Part shown: positions 45,678-54,798 of the stretch, in pieces | Layout of the letters: the number at the start of each line of letters is the position of its first letter | Position numbering within the stretch: the first letter of the stretch is position 1 | Origin: Vibrio chagasii | Lineage (GTDB): Bacteria; Pseudomonadota; Gammaproteobacteria; Enterobacterales; Vibrionaceae | Direction: 5' to 3' | DNA: 64,000 nucleotides | NCBI RefSeq assembly: GCF_024347355.1 | Contig: NZ_AP025465.1 | Location: 1,364,001-1,428,000, forward strand | Program-made: the position numbers and the translations under genes | Notes under the pieces: model-generated | The model's database searches: none | What the model saw: the letters and a program-made list of their open reading frames with translations, nothing else | Told to the model about the DNA's origin: nothing

Positions 45678-46390
45678 ATGAAAATGGCACTAACTCCTGA
45701 GCAAAAAACAACAACTTGAACAGATGCACAATACTGAGCGTGATCATCGAGTATGCGACCGTATAAAAGCGGTTTTGCTGGCTTCAGAAGGTTGGAGCCC
45801 GACTATGATCTCTCAAGCCCTTCGTATCCATGAATCTACAGTTGCTCGTCATCTTAGTGATTATGCTCACTCTGAAAAACTTAAACCTGAGTTCGGTGTG
45901 ACCTACACCGTTTAAGGTATTAAAAAGTGGTTACATCACCACGGTTTTTCATACAAAAAGCCCAAAGGTGTAGCACATAAGCTAAAGCCTAAAGAGCATC
46001 AAGCATTTATCGAGTATTAAAACGAGGTACTTAAGTCCAAGGATGCGCCTGTACTTTTCATGGATGCCGTTCATCCAACTCAAGCAACAAAGCTTAGCTG
46101 TGGCTGGATCCGTAAGGGACAGGGTAAGTTTATTGAAACGACGGGTAGCCGTACTCGAGTGAACTTAAACGGTGCTCTGCCATTAAAAAACATCAGCGCA
46201 ACGATCACCGATGCTTATGAAACTATAGATAGTGAGAGCATTGTTTGCTTCTTTTGGAAACTCAAGAAAGAGCATTATCCACTAGAGCGGCTTTGGAAAA
46301 TCATGAATGAGAATGTTAGGTACAATGTTTATTTCCTCTCCAAAACAGCATTTACCTCTGCTATCAAAAAGTTTTTCGATGTGACGTTAC
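45678..46390 (+). pseudogene. IS630-family transposase remnant
   Basis: Pieces of one transposase can be read through a frameshift near 45706 and two in-frame stops (~45913, ~46018): LASEGWSPTMISQALRIHES (HTH), then GVAHKLKPKEH, VLFMDAVHPTQATKLSCGWI (catalytic Asp region) and ERLWKIMNENVRYN (C-terminal signature). The middle with the second catalytic residue is deleted. The gap 45333-45677 upstream holds only a small hairpin (near 45533-45553). Confidence 0.8.
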
Positions 46391-46531
46391 CAGAAATTGG
46401 CCGCTTACCCAGCCGATATTACGCTTGAGATCCCACGCAATGCCTGTGGCACCTTAGAGTTTGATCGCTCACAAGAGATGATAGACAGAGGCTATCATTT
46501 GGCACAGGCGACATTAGGCAATCGACTTTAA
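46391..46531 (+). pseudogene. Patatin gene, 3' fragment
   Basis: Reads QKLAAYPADITLEIPRNACG...LAQATLGNRL-stop, the C-terminal end expected for the patatin gene whose front part is at 41240-41627. It is fused to the IS630 remnant on its left. The sequence after the stop continues as copy B of the duplicated segment. Confidence 0.65.
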
Positions 46532-46611
46532 TGTGATGGTCACTGACTTCTCGGATAGAGCATTTATGGAAACGGAACTCAAACAACTTAAACTCAACGA
46601 TTCGATGGCAA

Positions 46612-48024
46612 CAAAAGATGTCATCGTGCTCACAAGCATAGAAGAGCAGGCTATCTCTTGGCTAACAAGTTACTATCAAAAAAAACGCTGATATGCAGAT
46701 TATCGAGAACGCACACCAGCTAGATAATGAGGCGACTTTGACGCAATGCTGAAGCGGCCTTCATAAAGGTAAAAAGGTCATACTCACCGCCCAATTTCGT
46801 AGTCAACTTCCTATTATCAATATTTCGTCACTGTTAATGAACAGCGCAAATCATTGATCAATATTTAGCCTATCAGTGTTTATCAGGAAGTTATGATGTG
46901 TCGGCTCGCTATGAGTTACCTTACTTTCCTTTTCAACCTACCAACCTTTGCCAAGGTAATTAATTGTTTACTACCTTGAGGAATGAGGCTATGTACCAAT
47001 GCTAAATTGTACAAAACAGCATCAATGGAAGCGTTGAAGTAGGGGAGCTGTAATTATTCGATGGATAAAACTTAAGCTTCGCACTTTCGAGGCCCTTGTT
47101 TTTGTGGCGAATCAGGAATAAGGCAATACCTTTTGGTTCTGTGCTCAAGATTTTGGACAATAGCAAACTCTATAGTGCACACATTTTTTCTCTAGTCGCT
47201 ATATATGATAGTTAAACCGCTCTAGATAGTTTCGGTACAGTTATTTTTAGGGTTAGGCGCGCTTTACAAACAGCTAAACCTAAAACTGTCGTTTAAATCG
47301 AAAGGTAAGATTAGGGTGCTAAATAGATTGTCCCTAGATTCTTGGCATATTGTTGCTCTCTCATTTGGGTTGTTGACATACTTATCTAAGTACTCCGCTG
47401 TTAAAACGGGCTTACCGTGATTAATAAAGGGCAGCAGTGCATCACATTCCTTATACTCAAAACATTGTTCGTTAACAGCAAAGTCAAAGTACTCGACCAG
47501 TTCACCTATTTGGTCCAGGTCATTCTTTAATCCGACCGCAAGGCCTCTTTTATGCGCCTCATTTGCAATAAATCGATTGTACGCGAGCTGATCTTGAGAC
47601 GTCAGATTGAAACCAGAGTTATTGGTGTATCCATCCATATTATCAGGTTCAACACCATCACAACCTTTGTTCTTGGCAATATCCAGACGTTTTGTCATGA
47701 TTGAATGAACGTTAGCCGAACGAATATCAAGCCAGCGCTCGTTGTCCCAGCCATCAAGAGTGTTTCCAAGTGTGTTTGGCAAGAAGAGCTCTCTATCATC
47801 TCGATAATCCTCATAAGAGCCTGCTGAAAAATAACACACCACTTTTATTCCTGATTGTTGTAAATTTTTTATTGTCGTATTGCTCGTATCAAAAAGGTCT
47901 ACATCATAGAGAGCAACAGAGTAAGAGGTGTTTAAATTGCCTTCTAGCTGCCATTGCCACGTGACTGAAACAGGCGGCCGGTACCAAGAACCGGTTGTAA
48001 TAGGAGTGACGTTTGTATCAAGAA
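46612..48024 (+). repeat. Duplicated segment, copy B
   Basis: The counterpart of 41636-43028. Copy B continues without a break through the 5' end of the GH114 gene, showing the ancestral state of the junction that the IS destroyed in copy A. Confidence 0.9.
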
Positions 48025-48121
48025 CGACCGGAGAGCTAGACTGCTCAGGTTGGGGCTTATTATCATTTGAATTGCAGCCAGAGCTGCTTACTAAAAACAG
48101 ATATATTAATAACTTTTTCAT
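47264..48121 (-). CDS. GH114-type endo-alpha-1,4-polygalactosaminidase-like lipoprotein
   Basis: About 285 residues from the Met at 48121; the frame is open to 48160. The N-terminus is a lipoprotein signal with lipobox SSSGC (Cys16). The GH114 TIM-barrel pattern follows: WQWQLEGNLN, VALYDVDLFDTS, VVCYFSAGSYEDYR, GCDGVEPDNMDGY (Glu158 likely catalytic), and FAVNEQCFEYKEC. Enzymes of this family cut galactosamine-containing exopolysaccharide, so a role in biofilm matrix turnover is plausible. It is the intact member of a duplicated pair. Confidence 0.85.
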   Translation of the reverse strand: MKKLLIYLFLVSSSGCNSNDNKPQPEQSSSPVVLDTNVTPITTGSWYRPPVSVTWQWQLEGNLNTSYSVALYDVDLFDTSNTTIKNLQQSGIKVVCYFSAGSYEDYRDDRELFLPNTLGNTLDGWDNERWLDIRSANVHSIMTKRLDIAKNKGCDGVEPDNMDGYTNNSGFNLTSQDQLAYNRFIANEAHKRGLAVGLKNDLDQIGELVEYFDFAVNEQCFEYKECDALLPFINHGKPVLTAEYLDKYVNNPNERATICQESRDNLFSTLILPFDLNDSFRFSCL

Positions 48122-48461
48122 ATGCGATTGTATTTTTTTATGAGTTTTGTGAATGTACATCGCGTGAATATTATTATCAATAATTTTTTAGTGTTGTTTT
48201 ACTTGTCGCCAAATTACTTACAATTGTTGTTTCCTTAATGGGTATCTAATGTTAGTAGGGGAGGATTACGTATCTGGATTTTGGATCGATTGTTGATCAT
48301 TAATCACGCGAGTGCAGGCTGTTATTATGGCGAGGGTCTTTATTTTTTAATTGTAAATATTATGTATTGGCGTGTCGTATGAAGAGATTGGCGTAGATTA
48401 ATTACCTTTATCTGACCACTTTATCGTAAATTTAGATTTTAAAATAAATGAGTTTTTAATG
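48122..48461. other. AT-rich gap with promoters for GH114 and the split secreted-protein gene
   Basis: About 340 bp, no ORF with a ribosome site. It must contain the GH114 promoter (minus strand) and that of the gene starting at 48462. Confidence 0.35.
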
Positions 48462-48543
48462 ATGGTTAATATTTTAAATAGAGTAAATTACTCAAAAATC
48501 TTGTTATCTTTGTTATTTACTTCTGGCTTTGCTAGTGCAGAGT

Positions 48544-49616
48544 GGCTTTGTTGCGTAATTCAGTTTAGAGACAGAGTCACCCTGTTTCGCATGCTTTTTA
48601 GTCAATACGACAAGTTTCAGGCATACCTAACCCAGTAAGCTTGTTCAACGCTTTTATCATCGCGTAAGTTTCCCCCACCTGTGCATTGTAATTTCTTAAG
48701 CTCAATCGGCCTCCTAGCAACTGTTTAACTCGATACATCGCTGTTTCTGACAATGAACGTCTGTGGTATCCATACCGCTCTTTCCAATACTTATTTGAAC
48801 CGTATAGCTTCTGGCAACCCACGGCGAGATTTCGAGGGTGACCACGCTCCCAGAAGGCTGCTCTTTCTCTTGGGGGAATAAGCGCAACGGCTCGCTTAAT
48901 CTTAATAGCAGCGTGACACGCTCTTGTGTCATAAGCGCCATCACCAGACACCTCAAGGATACTTCGGCGTGTTTGTTTTAGTAAATTCGGGAGTACTTCT
49001 CCATCTGTAACCGTTGATAAACTTAGCTCGGCGGCAATGATCTCATGAGTGTTGGTATCGACGGCAATATGAAGCTTTCGCCAGACTCTACGCTTGCCAT
49101 CCGTCCCATGTTTTTTGACTTTCCATTCACCTTCGCCATAAACCTTAAGGCCAGTAGCATCAATGGCCAGGTGCTGTATCGCTCCTCTCGTTTTAGTCTT
49201 AAATGAGACCTCAACTTGCTTGGCTCTACAACTGATGCAGGTGTAATGCGGACAACTTAACGGTACATGGGCTAACCTAAATATCGAGTCGATAAATCCT
49301 TGCAGCGCTCTCAATGGCATAGAAAAAACCCGTTTCACCATGAGTGCTGTCGTGATAGCTAAATCACTGAACCGACGTGGCCTCCCACGCTTATTTTGTT
49401 TGCTTTGCGCCCAGCCGCTTATTGCCTCTTCATCAATCCAAAAGGTCAGAGAACCACGGTTAATGAGTGATTGGTTATATTGCTTCCAGTTGGCTATATT
49501 GCTTCCAGTTGGTTGTTTTGTAACGAGGTTTAGGCATAGAGCTACGAGAGGTAGTGGACGTAGCTGATCAGATCGTAGGCTCTGGATTTAGTTCCATTGA
49601 ATTACGCAACAAAGCC
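48544..49616 (-). mobile_element. IS5-family (IS903-type) element, copy 2, 1073 bp, inverted
   Basis: Same ends and same length as copy 1 but opposite orientation. The two copies differ by only a few bases and share the 19-bp internal duplication. Inverted copies 5 kb apart can invert the DNA between them by recombination. Confidence 0.92.
48598..49537 (-). pseudogene. IS903-type transposase of copy 2, same 19-bp frame break
   Basis: Identical in layout to 43108-44047. The 19-bp repeat near the 5' end has one base change (AGCC for AACC). The 247-residue frame from the ATG at 49341 retains the DDE core. Sharing the defect shows that both copies come from one already altered element. Confidence 0.85.
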
Positions 49617-50366
49617 TCTCAGAGTCGGTGATAGAACAAGATATGTCACCAACTCTAACAGTGCAGTTTGAAGACCAGTCGAATATTCAGGCGAACAAAT
49701 TTTTGGAGGAAACATTTAAAGCGTTTATTGATCGTGATAAGTCTCACCTAAAATCGATGATATCTGAAAGTTTTGTTCAGAAATTTGGTGATGACAAAAA
49801 CACACATGATGAATTTATTCAACATGCGTCCGTTTTAACCGAACAGCTGACTAGAATGGATATTGTGTTTGAAGATGTAAACGTTGATGCTGATGGGACT
49901 GTCTCAGAGATACACACTGTCGAGGTTACCAAGAACGATGGTAGTCGAGCTAAATTCAAGCTCTACGCTTTTTATTATTTCGATCATATGGGAACGGTTA
50001 AGTTAATCGATGAACTATCGATTCAAATCGAAGGTGCAGTAGAGGATCAAGATATGGGGTCAAGAACACGATAAAGTAAAATTTTCACCTCAGGTAAAAT
50101 GGAAGATAATTTCATTTATATCAGGTCATTAAATACTGTTATGACTTTATATTTTATGATTTATATCGTATCTACATGCTATCTATGCTGTGTCATTATT
50201 CAAAGATTCAAAGCTGTTGTTGAAAGTGTTTATAGATAAAATTAAATTTAATTTCTTTGATTTACGGGCGGATAACTCCATTTTAGTGATTTGTTTTAAT
50301 TATCTATTGAATGGCACAGATATAAATCTTATATATTAACTTCAATTGAATTTTGAGTGAAATATT

Positions 50367-50897
50367 GTGTTGTCAAATAAGATAAAAAGTTCGTTTCTAC
50401 CTTTAGTCATTTTTAGCTCGTGTGTTGCTGCAGAAAGCGAATTTGTCATTGAAGACATTTTAGATGGGCAGCAAGTTTCGCATTTTGCCTTAGGTGATAC
50501 CGATGGGGATGGTTCCGATGAAATAATTTTTATGGACCAATATGGAAACGTAAAAATAGCCAAAAATTTAACAAACCCAAATACGCTCAATATGTTAGTT
50601 AATACAAGGTGGAGTTTGTCGGAAAATTGGAAGTTACAATTTCTTGATCAAGCTTATCCGAGTACAGATATCCGCGTTGCCATGACTTATGAACATAATG
50701 GTAATGTATTTAAATCAGGTACAGGGCTCGCTTCTAAGAAAGATGGGAAAATAGAGGTGAACATCAATGGTTTTTCTGGAAATCCAGCAGTGACGATTAA
50801 TTATGTCTCTGTTGCAAAAGGAACAATGAAGGGTAGTTATAAAGATATTCAGTATAGTGGTTCAAGAAGTTATCCGATGAATGCACGTAAAGAATAA
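50367..50897 (+). CDS. Exported FG-GAP/VCBS-like protein
   Basis: This 176-residue protein starts at a GTG (50367), has a signal peptide (cleavage near CVAA|ESEF) and contains one integrin-type calcium-loop repeat (FALGDTDGDGSDEIIFMDQYG). The C-terminal half is beta-rich with no known motif. A single repeat is short for a propeller, so it may be a fragment-like small exported protein. AT-rich, like the neighbouring accessory genes. The gap 50075-50366 before it holds nothing recognisable. Confidence 0.6.
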   Translation: MLSNKIKSSFLPLVIFSSCVAAESEFVIEDILDGQQVSHFALGDTDGDGSDEIIFMDQYGNVKIAKNLTNPNTLNMLVNTRWSLSENWKLQFLDQAYPSTDIRVAMTYEHNGNVFKSGTGLASKKDGKIEVNINGFSGNPAVTINYVSVAKGTMKGSYKDIQYSGSRSYPMNARKE

Positions 50898-50984
50898 TCA
50901 TTACCTAAGTTAGCGTAACTTATATGCGCTGATCTTGTTTAATTATTTCTATTATTGGTTTCTTTCAGACTAAACGTAAATCAA

Positions 50985-51017
50985 GGTAAAGCAAGCTCTG
51001 ACCCAGCTTGTTTTACC
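50985..51017. terminator. Convergent terminator hairpin
   Basis: GGTAAAGCAAGC (50985-50996) pairs with GCTTGTTTTACC (51006-51017) with one mismatch. It lies between the converging FG-GAP-like and histidine kinase genes. Confidence 0.65.
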
Positions 51018-51019
51018 TA

Positions 51020-53488
51020 TTATTTTATTTGCTTGAGGTAACGAGAAAGTGCCTCCACTAAGTCTGACTTAATCAGTGGTTTCGTTAACACTTCATTTGC
51101 ACCTGCCTCAATAAAAGCTAGAGTTGATGTTTGCATGATATCGGCAGTCCAGCCAAAAATAACAAGGTCATCATGTCCTGCTTGTCGTATTTTTCGAACT
51201 GTTTCCAAACCATTCATTTCCGGCATATGGTTATCAATAATGAATAGGTTGAAAGCGCCTGATTCTAAGTGCGTTAAAGCCTCAAAGCCACTATTACAGG
51301 TAACGCACTCTACGTTTAATTTATCCAAGAATCCTTTGGCGATGATAAGGTTCATTTTATTGTCATCTGTCACAAGAATCTTAAATGGAGACAGATCGAC
51401 TTGCTCTGTTATTGGATGCTTATCATCTTCAGCCTCAATTGATGGTAGGTTTATGACAAAGCTGAACTTGCTTCCTGTACCAAGCTCGCTTTGTACAGTA
51501 AGTTTGCCGTTCATCAAGGTCACAAGTTTATGGCAAATTGCCAATCCAAGTCCGGTCCCACCATAGTGCCGAGTTGTTGAGACGTCTGCTTGTTCAAACT
51601 CATTAAAGATTGAGCTCAGTCTTTCTGCTGGGATGCCGATTCCTGTGTCTTCGACCATAAACCTCATCGCTGAGTGAGCCAGTGGATTGATGCTGACAGT
51701 AATTGAACCGCTCGCTGTAAACTTCAATGCGTTCCCAACTAAATTTAGAATGACTTGTCGTATCCGAACTGAATCGCCCCTGTAGACAGAGGACGTATTG
51801 CTGTTATCTAGTAAAGAAAACTCAATCCCTTTTTCTGAACATAAGGTTTGATAAGTGTTTAATACGGGATTAATGACGTCGCACATTTTGAATGAATGCG
51901 GATCAATTTCTAAACTGTCATTCTCTATTTTGGCTAAGTCTAGAATATCGTTAAGAATGGCAATTAAGTGCTCGCCTGAGTCGAGGGCTAACTGAAGAAC
52001 TTCCCTTTGCTCAGCTTTTTCCAAGTCTTCAACCAACATTTGTAGAATACCCAGCAAGCCATTCATTGGAGTTCTAATTTCATGACTCATTGTCGCCAAG
52101 AATAGTGATTTTGCATCATTTGCCTGGCGTGCATTATTTGCTTGTTCTTCTAACTCCTTCTCAAGCTGCTTAAATTCTGTGATATCACGTTCAATGGCGA
52201 TAAAGCGTTCGACGTCACCTTTCACATTCCTTAAAGGTACGATATCAATATCAATCCAGTAGGACGTTTTGTCGATCGCGTAATTCAATATTTCCGCTTT
52301 AACTTGGTTCCCCTGTTGAATCGCAGAACCTATTCGATTTGCCGTGCTAACAGAAGTCCCTTCACCTTGTAGAAATGAGCCTGGTCTTAACCCTTTAATG
52401 GAGTCTAAGCGATAACCTGTCATTCGTTCAAAAGCGCTGTTTACCCATTCTATACGCCCCTTATTATCAGTTATCACAACGCCATCTCTGGCTGTCTTGA
52501 CTACGGTGGCAAGAAGGTGACTTTCTCGTTCTTGCTCTGCTAACCGCTTGTTTGATTCCTCTAGTAGCTTTTTAGAACCTGCCAATTCTTTATGTGGGTT
52601 AACGAACAATTTTTGCCCGAGAAAAAACACTAAAACAGAGCTGAGTACTAAGACAATCAAAAGCCCATTTAACAGCTCCTTCTGTAAGCTTGAGAGCTGG
52701 TCGGTAACAAATAAGCGGCTTACCCCTTGGGTTAATACTAAGCCTCCTCTTGTTAAAGCCGTTTGAGTCAATAACCAGTCTTCTTCACTGTATTTATTTT
52801 TAATTGGTATGTGTGAATCATGGCCATGTGAGTGTGTATGCGAGTCATCTTCTCCAATAAGAGATGCTATCGGTGAGCTTATTTGACTGAGCTCGTACCA
52901 ACGCTCTCGGTTCGTGACAAACGAGCCAAAGAAATCATCATAATCGACAGCGGTTTCACCATATAGCACGCCTACGAAATCACTGCCTTGAAGTAAAGAC
53001 ATAAATAGTTTGAGACAAATATGATTGGTGTCATCGTGCAAAAGGTACAGAATGCGATCGTCGACTTCTTGATTCGCAATTGCTTCAAAGATAGCTTGCT
53101 CTTGCTTTGATGCAGGGTGACGAAACGTATCTTCAAACAACAGCTGACCGGTGCGGTCTCGCACGGCAAATTGCATTGATTGGTTCTGTCCCTTGAATCG
53201 TTCAAGATGAAATGAGAGCCGTTCTATATTTGAGACCGATACTGCGTCGATGACCCCTTGGTATTGCGAAGCTAAAACAATGCGGTCTTCTGCAACCTCG
53301 AGATACTTTTCCATAAAAATTTTGGCAGATTCAAGCTCAAAGCGACTGTTACCGCTTTGCAGTTGTTTTACGGTCGATTGGCTGTGATTAGAGAGCACAT
53401 AAAGTGAAATGCCGCCGTAGGTCAAAGACGTGAGCAAGAGAAATAGTACAAGCAACACTTTAGGGCTGATTAAAGATAGCTTAGTCAT
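51020..53488 (-). CDS. Hybrid sensor histidine kinase (periplasmic sensor-PAS-HisKA-HATPase-REC)
   Basis: 822 residues. TM1 at ~11-31, a periplasmic sensor ~35-270, TM2 ~272-291, PAS ~325-440, and HisKA with H469 in MSHEIRTPMNG. HATPase follows with NLVGNALKF (N586), DTGIGIP and GGTGLGLA, then a receiver domain with DD (708-709), phospho-acceptor D752 in FIIDNHMPEMNG and K803. The periplasmic domain has a His-rich stretch, DDSHTHSHGHDSH (214-226), likely to bind Zn, Ni or Cu. No HPt or separate response regulator is adjacent, so phosphate probably passes to a protein elsewhere. Confidence 0.93.
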   Translation of the reverse strand: MTKLSLISPKVLLVLFLLLTSLTYGGISLYVLSNHSQSTVKQLQSGNSRFELESAKIFMEKYLEVAEDRIVLASQYQGVIDAVSVSNIERLSFHLERFKGQNQSMQFAVRDRTGQLLFEDTFRHPASKQEQAIFEAIANQEVDDRILYLLHDDTNHICLKLFMSLLQGSDFVGVLYGETAVDYDDFFGSFVTNRERWYELSQISSPIASLIGEDDSHTHSHGHDSHIPIKNKYSEEDWLLTQTALTRGGLVLTQGVSRLFVTDQLSSLQKELLNGLLIVLVLSSVLVFFLGQKLFVNPHKELAGSKKLLEESNKRLAEQERESHLLATVVKTARDGVVITDNKGRIEWVNSAFERMTGYRLDSIKGLRPGSFLQGEGTSVSTANRIGSAIQQGNQVKAEILNYAIDKTSYWIDIDIVPLRNVKGDVERFIAIERDITEFKQLEKELEEQANNARQANDAKSLFLATMSHEIRTPMNGLLGILQMLVEDLEKAEQREVLQLALDSGEHLIAILNDILDLAKIENDSLEIDPHSFKMCDVINPVLNTYQTLCSEKGIEFSLLDNSNTSSVYRGDSVRIRQVILNLVGNALKFTASGSITVSINPLAHSAMRFMVEDTGIGIPAERLSSIFNEFEQADVSTTRHYGGTGLGLAICHKLVTLMNGKLTVQSELGTGSKFSFVINLPSIEAEDDKHPITEQVDLSPFKILVTDDNKMNLIIAKGFLDKLNVECVTCNSGFEALTHLESGAFNLFIIDNHMPEMNGLETVRKIRQAGHDDLVIFGWTADIMQTSTLAFIEAGANEVLTKPLIKSDLVEALSRYLKQIK

Positions 53489-53696
53489 ACTTAAATGACT
53501 TCCATGTTATTTTTGGGAGTTATATGAAAAATATAGGATAGATATCTTGTTTATGGGCTTGTTTATCCTTTTTGTCGAATAGAATGGGCGATGACTAATT
53601 CCATCCTCATTGCCCTTGATTAGCCGAGATATTGCAAAACTTCCTTAAATATCTATGTTTAATATAGGAATACCAATACAAAATGGTCATTAAAGT

Positions 53697-54167
53697 ATGG
53701 ATGCCACTCCAGTCAAAGTTTTGTTTGTGTGCGTGAAGAAAGGTGTAAGAGCGGCTATCGCCAAAGCGATTGTCGAGCTGCAATCTAATGGGATGATACA
53801 CGCGAGTTGCTGTGGTTTTGAGCCCGGGCCAACCCCCCAAGTTCTCTTAGATGAGTTGTCTAACATGCTTGATGTTGCAATAATTGGCGAGAGTAAAACA
53901 CTATTTGAATACAAAAAGACCAATGAAAAATTTGACTACGTGATTACGCTTTGCGACCAAGCAAGTAATGAGCAGTGTCACTTGTTTATTGGATGTGTCA
54001 ACCTGGTTTGCTCTCACGTACCTCATAGGCTCCATTGGGCTATCCCAAATCTGGTTGCTGCACTAGAGCTATCAGGGAGCGAAAGGACCCAGTTTGTAAG
54101 AAAGGTTGTAGAACAGATTGATCTCAAAGTGACGCAACTTGTCGCAATCGCACAAACAGAAGGCTAA
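53697..54167 (+). CDS. ArsC-like (low-molecular-weight phosphatase fold) protein
   Basis: This 156-residue protein has the LMW-PTP/thioredoxin-coupled arsenate reductase fold. The P-loop is VLFVCVKKGVRA (C12-x5-R18), where the family has Ser or Thr after the Arg but this protein has Ala. The second half has FDYVITLCDQASNEQCHLF and HWAIPNLVAAL, as in arsenate reductases. Whether it still reduces arsenate is doubtful. It stands alone without arsenic-resistance genes. Confidence 0.75.
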   Translation: MDATPVKVLFVCVKKGVRAAIAKAIVELQSNGMIHASCCGFEPGPTPQVLLDELSNMLDVAIIGESKTLFEYKKTNEKFDYVITLCDQASNEQCHLFIGCVNLVCSHVPHRLHWAIPNLVAALELSGSERTQFVRKVVEQIDLKVTQLVAIAQTEG

Positions 54168-54200
54168 ATGGTCTCTCAGTTTTCATAAAAGAGGATTTAC

Positions 54201-54662
54201 TTACCTTACTGGTAATTTGGTTTTTGTCTTTACCTGTCCAAAGGCGAAGCTGGATTCAATCGAAGCAATATTGGGCAGGCGAGTTAAATGTTTGCGAATA
54301 AACTGCTCGTAGCTTTTTAGAGACTCACTCACCACATGCAATAGGTAGTCGTGATTCCCAGTCATTAGAAAGCACTCTAACACTTCATCTATCGCTTCAA
54401 TGTGCTGCTCAAAGTCTCGCATGTTATCTTCAGTCGGCTTTTCAAGCTTTACCAACACAAACACGTTTACGGGCAGGCCGCACGCTTCTTGGTCGACACT
54501 GGCGTGATAGCCACGAATGATCCCTTGCTTTTCTAGTGCTCGAACTCTGCGTAGACAAGGGGAGGGGGAAAGCGCGACGCGGTCAGCTAACTCTTGATTG
54601 GTGAGTCGTGCGTTGCTTTGCAGTTCAGCCAGTATCTTTTTGTCGATCTCATCCATTGGCAT
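54201..54662 (-). CDS. Lrp/AsnC family transcriptional regulator
   Basis: This 153-residue protein has an N-terminal HTH (DEIDKKILAELQSNARLTNQ, then LSPSPCLRRVRALEKQGIIRGY) and a C-terminal RAM effector-binding domain with CFLMTGNHDYLLHVV. The Met at residue 3 (54656) is an equal start. It is divergent from the PLP enzyme gene, with phased AATAT repeats in between, and probably controls that gene in response to an amino acid. Confidence 0.92.
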   Translation of the reverse strand: MPMDEIDKKILAELQSNARLTNQELADRVALSPSPCLRRVRALEKQGIIRGYHASVDQEACGLPVNVFVLVKLEKPTEDNMRDFEQHIEAIDEVLECFLMTGNHDYLLHVVSESLKSYEQFIRKHLTRLPNIASIESSFAFGQVKTKTKLPVR

Positions 54663-54663
54663 A

Positions 54664-54697
54664 TTCCATCAATATCAAACAATATTCGGCAATATTA
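54664..54697. promoter_or_regulatory. Helically phased AATAT repeats (putative Lrp-type operator)
   Basis: AATAT occurs at 54671, 54681 and 54691, spaced exactly 10 bp apart, each within a CAATAT hexamer. It lies right upstream of the Lrp-family gene and in the divergent promoter. One-turn phasing suits cooperative binding of an Lrp-type octamer. Confidence 0.5.
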
Positions 54698-54798
54698 TTG
54701 CTCAAAGTGTATGTATTACTTCTTAAATAGCAATCTTTAACATCTATGTAACACTAAAATTAAAGGAGATACAACAAGGATGGAATGACTTAGCAATT

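Larger units (their letters stand above)
48462..50074 (+). pseudogene. Exported NTF2-like protein gene split by an IS
   Basis: The ATG at 48462 (or 48459) opens a signal peptide (SKILLSLLFTSGFASA|E) that stops at the IS at 48543. After the element the same frame resumes at GAGTCGGTGATAGAA (49622) and runs to 50074. The joined protein would be about 175 residues. The resumed part looks NTF2-like (FLEETFKAFIDRDKSHL...). Only CAGAGT is cleanly repeated on both sides of the IS; a 9-bp duplication would have three mismatches. The downstream piece lacks its signal peptide and would not be exported. Confidence 0.8.

Noticed and set aside
53607..53923. Minus-strand short frames over the ArsC-like gene
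   Set aside because: Antisense to a recognisable LMW-phosphatase fold, with no ribosome sites.
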